A DNA stretch of 40,630 nucleotides from an uncultured Acidobacteriia bacterium (lineage in GTDB: Bacteria > Acidobacteriota > Terriglobia > Bryobacterales > Bryobacteraceae): positions 1-40,630 of the forward strand of contig CAIRSA010000574.1 in the NCBI GenBank assembly GCA_903881085.1, written 5' to 3'. The notes beneath the pieces were generated by a model, which saw only the letters and a program-made list of their open reading frames with translations, did not search any database and was not told the origin of the DNA. Position numbers and translations under genes: made by a program. Below, piece after piece: positions 34,685 to 40,630 of this stretch (positions are counted from its first letter, which is position 1; each line of letters begins with the position of its first letter).

Positions 34685-36076
34685 CTAATTCGCAGGCGGC
34701 GCGCCTTTGAACTTCGCTCCCGAGTACGGCGCGCGGTCCCAGAAATCGGTATGCGGGTTGGTTGCGCGTGGGTCTTTGGTGGCCACCATCCATTTTTGGA
34801 CGCGAGCCGCCAGGTCAGCCTTCACCTTGGCGAATTGTGGATTTGAGGCCACGTTCTTCACCTGATCGGGATCCGATTTCAGCACGTACAGTTCCTCGGC
34901 CGGGCGCTTGCCCAGGCATAGGTCGAAGTAGGGTTGCTGTTTGTCCTTCATTAGCGCCTGTTTCGATGGCGAATCGTCTACGTCGCCATACGGGCCTACC
35001 GCCCAGTAGAACTCCGGGTCTCCGGCAGGCCAGCGGTCTGGTTCGAAGTTGCGCAGGTACAAATAGTCTTTGGTGCGAATGCCGCGCACAGGATAACTCA
35101 GGTCGCCCTTGCGAACGTTGGCGTGGCGCTCGCGCTCAAGGAACATCTCGGTTCGCCGTTGCTTACCGAGTAGGCTCTGAGCCGTCATGCCGGCGGGGAT
35201 GGGCAGGCCTGCCGCCTGGAGGAAGGTGGGGGCGAGATCCCCGATGGACACGTAATCTTCCCGCACTTCTCCAGCCTTCAGCAGGCCGGGATGACGGATG
35301 GCGAGCGGAGTGCGCACGCCGAGGTCGTAGCAATTCCCCAGGCCGCGCGGGATCTGCCAGCCGTTGTCGCTGGTCATCACAACCAGGGTATTGTTGAGTT
35401 CGCCTTTGAGCGCCAGTGCTTCGAGAATCTTTCCACATTCTTCGTCGAAGTTTTGCACTTCGCAGTAATAGTTCAGAATGTCGTCGCGAACTTCTTTTCG
35501 ATTGGGCAGGTGCGCCGGCACCTTCACGCTGGCCGGATTCATCGCAGCCTTCTTCTGTTGGCCGCGATTCCAGGGCACGTGCGGATCGTGGCTGCCGAAC
35601 CAGAAACAGAATGGTTGCCCTGTGGAACGGGCTTTTAGAAACGCGTCGAAATCCTTGTATGTCGAGCCGGCCGGATTGTGCGGCCATCCTGCTTTCTCCG
35701 GAGAGCCTGGTCCCCACCCTTTGTCAGAAAAGCCGACTAAGTAGCCGTTCTTTTCGAGTAAGTTGGTGTAAGTGGGCACTTCGGATGACATGTTGCCGTA
35801 CAGACTGGCCGCTGCGCCAAGCCGGTGTGCCTCCTGGCCGGTCAGTAACAGTGATCGCGATGGAGAACACGACGGGTTCGGGGCGAAGGAGTGCGTGAAC
35901 AGCAGGCCCTCCTTGGCCAACTTGTCGAACGTGGGTGTCTTGATCACCGGGTCACCATAGCAACTGGCGTGCGGCCACGCCCAGTTGTCGGCCAGCAGCA
36001 AGAGGATGTTTGTACGCTTCGGCTGCGCGGCTAGTGCCGCTGCACCGCCAAGAAAAGTTCTGCGGGAAATTCGCAT
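34685..36076 (-). CDS. Tat-exported sulfatase (formylglycine-dependent)
   Basis: ATG 36076 gives 463 residues and a Tat signal MRISRRTFLGGAAALAA; earlier in-frame starts (36208) have no homology-like sequence. The sulfatase signature is C70-S-P-S-R74 (NPSCSPSRSLLLTGQ), where Cys is converted to formylglycine by a separate enzyme not seen here. Metal-site residues are visible in LLLLADNWAWPHASCYGD (Asp30; the usual second Asp is Asn31), FWFGSHDPHVPW and VVMTSDNGWQI. The end (AELYVLKSDPDQVKNVAS without the first E) is typical of Planctomycete/Acidobacteria sulfatases. It probably removes sulfate esters from a polysaccharide in the periplasm. The substrate is unknown, though the divergent lyase-like gene points to sulfated glycans. 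Confidence 0.92.
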   Translation of the reverse strand: MRISRRTFLGGAAALAAQPKRTNILLLLADNWAWPHASCYGDPVIKTPTFDKLAKEGLLFTHSFAPNPSCSPSRSLLLTGQEAHRLGAAASLYGNMSSEVPTYTNLLEKNGYLVGFSDKGWGPGSPEKAGWPHNPAGSTYKDFDAFLKARSTGQPFCFWFGSHDPHVPWNRGQQKKAAMNPASVKVPAHLPNRKEVRDDILNYYCEVQNFDEECGKILEALALKGELNNTLVVMTSDNGWQIPRGLGNCYDLGVRTPLAIRHPGLLKAGEVREDYVSIGDLAPTFLQAAGLPIPAGMTAQSLLGKQRRTEMFLERERHANVRKGDLSYPVRGIRTKDYLYLRNFEPDRWPAGDPEFYWAVGPYGDVDDSPSKQALMKDKQQPYFDLCLGKRPAEELYVLKSDPDQVKNVASNPQFAKVKADLAARVQKWMVATKDPRATNPHTDFWDRAPYSGAKFKGAPPAN

Positions 36077-36126
36077 GGGTTCATTCTGGATGATACTCCA
36101 AACCACCGCCACCAGTCCTACTGCCG

Positions 36127-36135
36127 TGTTAGGAT
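36127..36135 (+). promoter_or_regulatory. Extended -10 before the lyase-like gene
   Basis: TGTTAGGAT (TGnTATAAT-like) lies 8 bp before ATG 36144, which would make the message almost leaderless. AGGATGG at 36132-36138 could alternatively act as a ribosome site. Weak. Confidence 0.25.
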
Positions 36136-36143
36136 GGCCCCAC

Positions 36144-37016
36144 ATGGCATCGATCACTTTCATCCTGGCGCTGGTGGCGCAGGCCGTTCTGGCGCAAACG
36201 AATACCAAGAGCGTCTTCGTGGAGGGTTTTGAAGGGAAGCTGAAGCCGCAGTGGCACTACGGCATCAATGGCGACAAAGATCCGTTGCGGATCAAGAACG
36301 ATCCGAAGGCGATCGAAGAAGCAGGATTGGTTCGCATTGTAGATGCCCCGGTGCGCGCCGGCAAACATTCCATTCGTTTTGAAGTTCCGCGACGGCCAGG
36401 TTCGTTCCGCTCTGAGATTGCCATGCAGGGTGTTCCTCTGTTCTCGGATTACTGGTACGGGTTCAGTATCTTTATCCCGGCAGATTGGGTGGACGATCCG
36501 CAGGACGGCGACATCGTTGCGCAGTGGCACGGTTCCGCTGGAACAGATAAGAAGCAGTTTAAGGTGGAAGGCGACGGCAAGGGCCGCCCGCCTGTTGCGC
36601 TTGCACTGAAAGGCAACATTTGGCACATCACCCTCAATTCATCCGATGCCGTAGTGAAAGATGCAAAAGATTGGGAAAAATTTGCCACGAAACGCGAACA
36701 GTTTCCCTTGGCAGCTTTCCGCAAGGGTGTGTGGACAGACTGGGTGTTCCACATGCGCTGGTCTTATAAGGCCGATGGCCTGGTTGAGGTGTGGCAGGAC
36801 GGCAAGCAGGTTCTTACGCATTCCGGTCCGAACTGCTACAACGATCCGAACGGCCCGTACTTCAAAATCGGCATCTACCATCCGGCATGGAAAGATTTCG
36901 AAGCAGAGAAAATGGCTCAGCAGAAGGTGATTATTTCGAGCAAAGTAATTTACCACGATGAAATTCGAGTGGTTCAGAACGGCCAATACAAAAAAGTTAC
37001 GCCAGGCGCACGTTAA
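36144..37016 (+). CDS. Secreted heparin-lyase-I-like polysaccharide lyase
   Basis: ATG 36144 gives 290 residues; the longer frame from 35985 overlaps the sulfatase start region. The N-terminus is a signal peptide (MASITFILALVAQAVLAQ). The rest is a jelly-roll typical of the PF14099 lyase group: FVEGFEGKLKPQWHYGING, SIRFEVPRRPGSFRSEI, YWYGFSIFIPADWVDDP, VAQWHGSAGTDKK, TDWVFHMRWSYKADGLVEVW and GPYFKIGIYHPAW. Relatives act on uronic-acid-containing polymers by beta-elimination; the exact substrate is unknown. The gene is divergent from the sulfatase, consistent with degradation of a sulfated glycan. Confidence 0.82.
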   Translation: MASITFILALVAQAVLAQTNTKSVFVEGFEGKLKPQWHYGINGDKDPLRIKNDPKAIEEAGLVRIVDAPVRAGKHSIRFEVPRRPGSFRSEIAMQGVPLFSDYWYGFSIFIPADWVDDPQDGDIVAQWHGSAGTDKKQFKVEGDGKGRPPVALALKGNIWHITLNSSDAVVKDAKDWEKFATKREQFPLAAFRKGVWTDWVFHMRWSYKADGLVEVWQDGKQVLTHSGPNCYNDPNGPYFKIGIYHPAWKDFEAEKMAQQKVIISSKVIYHDEIRVVQNGQYKKVTPGAR

Positions 37017-37041
37017 GCGGAGGGGTCAAAGTTTGACATTG

Positions 37042-37050
37042 TGATAGAAT
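37042..37050 (+). promoter_or_regulatory. Extended -10 before the receptor gene
   Basis: TGATAGAAT is a good extended -10 (TG at 37042-37043, TAGAAT at 37045-37050), 36 bp before ATG 37087. A TTGACA at 37033-37038 is only 6 bp away and cannot be its -35. Confidence 0.4.
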
Positions 37051-37086
37051 ACGTAGACCATTCCGCACATCCTAAGGGGCAGTTCC

Positions 37087-40000
37087 ATGAACAAATATCT
37101 ATCCGTATTCCTATGTAGCATTGCGTTTGTAATAGGGTTGAACGCGCAAACGGACCGCGGTGCCATCACTGGCACGATTTTCGACTCATCGGCGGCGAGG
37201 ATTGCAGGCGCCAAAATCACACTAACCAATCCAGCTACGGGATTCAAGACAGAAACCGTGTCCACCGGAACAGGCAACTACACCTTAGGCGGACTACCTG
37301 TTGGCAAGTATTCGCTAGTCGTTGAAAGTGCCGGATTCAACCGGCACGAGCAGAGCAACATCGAAGTCCAGGTCGCCGTTACCACGAACGTGGAAGTTTC
37401 CCTGCGCGTTGGCGCAGCTACGGAATCGGTGCAGGTCACGGCGGAAGGTTCGCTGTTGAAATCCGAAGATGGTGAAGTATCTTTTACTGTTAGTAGCGAT
37501 CAATTGAACGATTTGCCCATCAACTTCGGGATCGGCGCTGGCGCAATTCGAAATCCGCTTTCGTTCGCCAATATGGCTCCTGGCGCGTCAATGAATGGTT
37601 GGAACAATATCACGATCAATGGCGCCAATGGCGGCTTCAAGATCATGTACGAAGGGCAGGAGTCGAGCAGTTCGCTTGACCCGCGCGTGTCCGATGAATC
37701 GCAGCCTTCTGTCGAATCCATTCAAGCCTTCGCGTTGCAGACCTCGAACTTTTCTGCCGAATTTGGCACGGTTGGCAGCGGCCTTTTCAACTTCACCGCC
37801 AAGGGCGGCAGCAATCAGTTTCATGGCAGCGCCTACGACTACTTGCAAAACACGGTGTTCAATTCCGGTCTTCCCTTTACCGACGATGGCCACGGCAAGC
37901 ACGTGCGAATCGTGAAGCACTTGAGCAACGGCGGCTTCTCAGTTGGCGGTCCGGTCTCGATTCCGAAGATTTATAACGGCAAGAATAAGACCTTCTTCTT
38001 CTGGAGCTGGGAAAAATACCGCGACCGCGAAACGCTTTATAACGGCATCACCACTGTTCCGAACTCCGCACTGGCCAGTGGCGATTTCAGCTCCATCTTA
38101 GGCCGCAATCTGGCTACCGATTTCGCTGGCCGGGCAATTCTGCAGAACGCTATCTACGATCCGAACACCACCGTGCTCGATGCGGCAGGCCGCCGCGTGA
38201 TGCAGGTGTTCGCCGGCAACATCATCCCCAAGAGCCGCGTGGATCCAGTTTCGGCGAAGATCGTCTCGTTGATCCCCAAGCCGAATATCTCCGACTCATT
38301 GGTGAATAATTTTATCGCGCAGGGTGCATTCTTCAAGCTGCAGCTGATCCCGTCTCTCAAGATCGATCATAGCTTCGGCAATAACATCAAAGTTTCCGGC
38401 TATTACTCCTGGCAGAATACAGATAAATCGAATGGCGTCGATGGACTGCCTGAACCGCTGTCGCAGGTCCGCATCCAGTACATCAAGAGCAAAACCATCC
38501 GCTTGAATTACGATCAGACCTTGGCGCCTACGCTGCTGCTTCACATCGGAGCAGGCTACATCCGTTATGACAATCCGGACACCGTTCCACCGGACAGTTC
38601 GGCATTCGATTCCCTGTCTCTTGGTATTCCGAATGCACCTGGCACGGGGTTCCCACGCTTCGGCGGCGGATCGCTGGGCGGCAACGTCTACGGCGGATTG
38701 GCGCTGGCTATGGGCCCTGGCAGTCGTGGCTTGTTGATCACGAACAAACCGACGGCTACGGCACAATTGACCTGGATCCGCGGCAATCACAGTTACAAGG
38801 CCGGCGGAGAGTTCAAACACGACGATTTTACAAACATCAGCTACACCGGCCTCAGCCCGGCTTTCAACTTCAGCACGTCAGAAACGGCGCAGCCGCTTTA
38901 TGGGCAGGGCCTGCCGAGCGGTACCAACGTTGGTCACGGTTTGGCCAGCCTCTTGCTTGGGTTGTATGATAGCGCAGCGGTCGGCAACGTTCTGGCGCCG
39001 CAGTATCGCCGCAACACTTGGGGCGCGTTTGTTCAGGACACCTGGAAAATAAGCCGCAAACTCACGCTCGATTACGGCGTGCGCTACGACTTGCAACAAC
39101 CGAACCGAGAACTCTGGAACCGGACCAGCACCTTCAATACTCAAATCGTGAACGCGAATGCCAACGGCCTGAAAGGTGGAGTGCTTTACGCTGGTGAGGG
39201 TAAGAATCGTTGTAACTGCACTTTAGTTTCGATTTATCCTTACGCCATCGCACCGCGCTTAGGCGTTGCATACAAGGTAAACAACAAAACGGTACTCCGT
39301 GGCGGCGTTGGCATCAGTTATGGCCAGGTTTCTCCATTCAACTACATCGGCGGCGGCAACAGCCAGGGCATGGGGTTCAATACTATTAATTTTCCGGCGG
39401 TTGGCAACGGTGTTGCCGCAGGGAAAATCTCCTCGCCTCTGCCCTACACGATGAGTCAGTTGAACGACGCCAGCTATGATCCGGGTCTTCTTGTGATCCC
39501 CGGCTCGACGATTCAGAATGCGCCTGCAACCGTTGATCCGAATGGCGGGCGTCCTTCACGAACTGTGCAGTGGAACATCACGTTGCAACGCGAAGTGTTG
39601 AAGGGCTTGTCGATCGAGGCCGGTTTTGTTGGTAATCGGGCTGCTTGGATTAACGCTGGAGGCGGTCTAACCACATACAACGCGATCAGCAACGATTTCT
39701 ACAAGTCGAAGGGTCTGGATCTGGCAAGTGGGACAACGCGCGGGATTCTGACTTCGCAGATCACTTCGGCAACCGCGGTGAATGCAGGCTACAAAAAGCC
39801 ATACACCGGGTTCCCCGATAGCGGTACGGTCATTCAGACTTTGCGCCCCTTCCCGCAGTACAACAGCATTGGAACTTTGTGGGCGCCGCTTGGAGCCTCC
39901 TGGTACGACTCTCTCCAGGTCAAGGTAATCAAGCGCTATTCGAAGGGCCTGAGCCTGACTGGTAGTTACTCCTGGTCCAAGACGCTTGATAGCTACGAAG

Positions 40001-40630
40001 GCAACGGTTACATCTTCAATCGCAGTGATTTCAAAGGCCTCTCGGTTCAGGATCGTCCTCAAATCATGAGCATCAGCATCAACTACACGGTGCCCGCTTA
40101 TGGATTCGTGAAGAAGAATCGCTTCACGCGTGCTGCGCTTTCGAACTGGACCTTTGGTTCGCTGTCGCAGTTTAGCAGCGGCGCTTTGCTCGCTGCTCCT
40201 GGTTCCAACAACGGCATTGGCACCTATCTGCCTGGCAGTTCTTCGCGCCAGTTCCGCGTGCCTGGTCAGAGTCTTTATCTGAAGGACCCGAACTGCGGAT
40301 GCTTCGATCCGACTAAGGAGACCATCCTGAATCCGGCTGCCTGGAGCGATCAGGCACAAGGCGTATTCGGTAGCGGTACCGTGTATTATTCGGACTTCCG
40401 AGGCCAGCGCCGCCCAGTAGAATCGTTCAACTTCGGAAAGCGTTTCCCGGTCCATGGCGAACGCATCGCGCTCAGTCTGCGCGGCGAAGTGTTCAATCCG
40501 TTTAACCGCAACGAAGTGCTTTCTGACCCGGCAACAGGTAGCCCGGCGACCGCTCCCACGCGTTCTCCGGCTGGTTTGTTGACCGGTGGCTTCGGCTATG
40601 TGAATTACACGGCAATCACGTCTAATAGTG
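37087..40630 (+). CDS. Oar-like TonB-dependent receptor with carboxypeptidase-regulatory domain (3' end outside window)
   Basis: The frame is open from ATG 37087 to the window end: at least 1181 codons. Ribosome site AGGGG precedes it. A signal peptide (MNKYLSVFLCSIAFVIGLNA) leads to an N-terminal carboxypeptidase-regulatory beta-sandwich (RGAITGTIFDSSAARIAGA, GNYTLGGLPVGKYSLVVE) of about 85 residues. A plug-like region follows (VSSDQLNDLPI, INGANGGFKIMYEGQESSSS), then a long beta-barrel with repeated aromatic strands (GGVGISYGQVSPFNY, WYDSLQVKVIKRYSKGLS, LTGSYSWSKTLD). No TonB box is obvious. Such giant Oar-type proteins are expanded in Acidobacteriota and thought to import or bind large polymers or degradation products across the outer membrane; the substrate is unknown. 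The lyase-like gene ends 70 bp upstream. Confidence 0.92.
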   Translation, partial: MNKYLSVFLCSIAFVIGLNAQTDRGAITGTIFDSSAARIAGAKITLTNPATGFKTETVSTGTGNYTLGGLPVGKYSLVVESAGFNRHEQSNIEVQVAVTTNVEVSLRVGAATESVQVTAEGSLLKSEDGEVSFTVSSDQLNDLPINFGIGAGAIRNPLSFANMAPGASMNGWNNITINGANGGFKIMYEGQESSSSLDPRVSDESQPSVESIQAFALQTSNFSAEFGTVGSGLFNFTAKGGSNQFHGSAYDYLQNTVFNSGLPFTDDGHGKHVRIVKHLSNGGFSVGGPVSIPKIYNGKNKTFFFWSWEKYRDRETLYNGITTVPNSALASGDFSSILGRNLATDFAGRAILQNAIYDPNTTVLDAAGRRVMQVFAGNIIPKSRVDPVSAKIVSLIPKPNISDSLVNNFIAQGAFFKLQLIPSLKIDHSFGNNIKVSGYYSWQNTDKSNGVDGLPEPLSQVRIQYIKSKTIRLNYDQTLAPTLLLHIGAGYIRYDNPDTVPPDSSAFDSLSLGIPNAPGTGFPRFGGGSLGGNVYGGLALAMGPGSRGLLITNKPTATAQLTWIRGNHSYKAGGEFKHDDFTNISYTGLSPAFNFSTSETAQPLYGQGLPSGTNVGHGLASLLLGLYDSAAVGNVLAPQYRRNTWGAFVQDTWKISRKLTLDYGVRYDLQQPNRELWNRTSTFNTQIVNANANGLKGGVLYAGEGKNRCNCTLVSIYPYAIAPRLGVAYKVNNKTVLRGGVGISYGQVSPFNYIGGGNSQGMGFNTINFPAVGNGVAAGKISSPLPYTMSQLNDASYDPGLLVIPGSTIQNAPATVDPNGGRPSRTVQWNITLQREVLKGLSIEAGFVGNRAAWINAGGGLTTYNAISNDFYKSKGLDLASGTTRGILTSQITSATAVNAGYKKPYTGFPDSGTVIQTLRPFPQYNSIGTLWAPLGASWYDSLQVKVIKRYSKGLSLTGSYSWSKTLDSYEGNGYIFNRSDFKGLSVQDRPQIMSISINYTVPAYGFVKKNRFTRAALSNWTFGSLSQFSSGALLAAPGSNNGIGTYLPGSSSRQFRVPGQSLYLKDPNCGCFDPTKETILNPAAWSDQAQGVFGSGTVYYSDFRGQRRPVESFNFGKRFPVHGERIALSLRGEVFNPFNRNEVLSDPATGSPATAPTRSPAGLLTGGFGYVNYTAITSNS

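Noticed and set aside
34593..34793. N-terminal extension of the HTH antitoxin into the sulfatase gene
   Set aside because: The added 67 residues are antitoxin-unlike and would run across the antitoxin's own promoter and repeats.
37033..37038. TTGACA as a -35 box for the receptor gene
   Set aside because: Only 6 bp from the TAGAAT -10; 16-18 bp is needed.

Overview
The window looks like a chromosomal segment of an Acidobacteriota member, most likely a Solibacter/Bryobacter-like lineage. Three things suggest this: a very large Oar-type outer-membrane receptor with an N-terminal carboxypeptidase-regulatory domain, an Alternative Complex III gene set fused to a caa3 oxidase operon, and many secreted amidohydrolases, sulfatases and lyase-like proteins in GC-rich coding sequence. 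The taxonomy is inferred; no rRNA gene is present.

Layout. 1-1372: a truncated serine hydrolase and tRNA-Arg(CCG), both on the minus strand. 1476-6032, plus strand: a membrane-anchored BTAD/TPR regulator, a small protein translationally coupled to an ECF sigma factor, and a nucleotide pyrophosphatase-like phosphodiesterase. 6184-10999, minus strand: a secreted thioredoxin-like protein, a gluzincin-like peptidase, an unknown secreted protein and a YtcJ-type amidohydrolase, with a fragment of an outer-membrane beta-barrel gene stranded between them. 11088-16110, plus strand: a small ORF, rlmH, accD, a D-aminoacylase-like enzyme and an ABC-F ATPase.

16202-31551, minus strand, is the centrepiece: one tightly packed, mostly overlapping gene series read from high to low coordinates. 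It runs actA-actB-actC-actD-actE-actF, a small one-helix membrane protein, a SCO copper chaperone, then ctaC-ctaD-ctaE-ctaF of a caa3 oxidase, and finally a GT-C-like membrane protein and a Tat-exported toroid-fold protein. Together the Act and Cta proteins would oxidise quinol and pass electrons through cytochromes c to an A2-type (YS-motif) heme-copper oxidase. Divergent from actA is a two-component system whose response regulator ends in a Cro/CI-type (XRE) HTH; the 59-bp gap between them holds a 20-bp-spaced direct repeat.

33618-34663 is a small toxin-antitoxin-like locus: a PIN-domain gene whose 5' end appears frameshifted, an excisionase-type HTH antitoxin, and three tandem 9-bp repeats over its promoter. 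34685-40630 holds a Tat-exported sulfatase divergent from a heparin-lyase-like protein, then the start of the giant receptor that leaves the window. Palindromic REP-like units sit in several intergenic gaps. I saw no CRISPR array, insertion sequence, prophage or rRNA.
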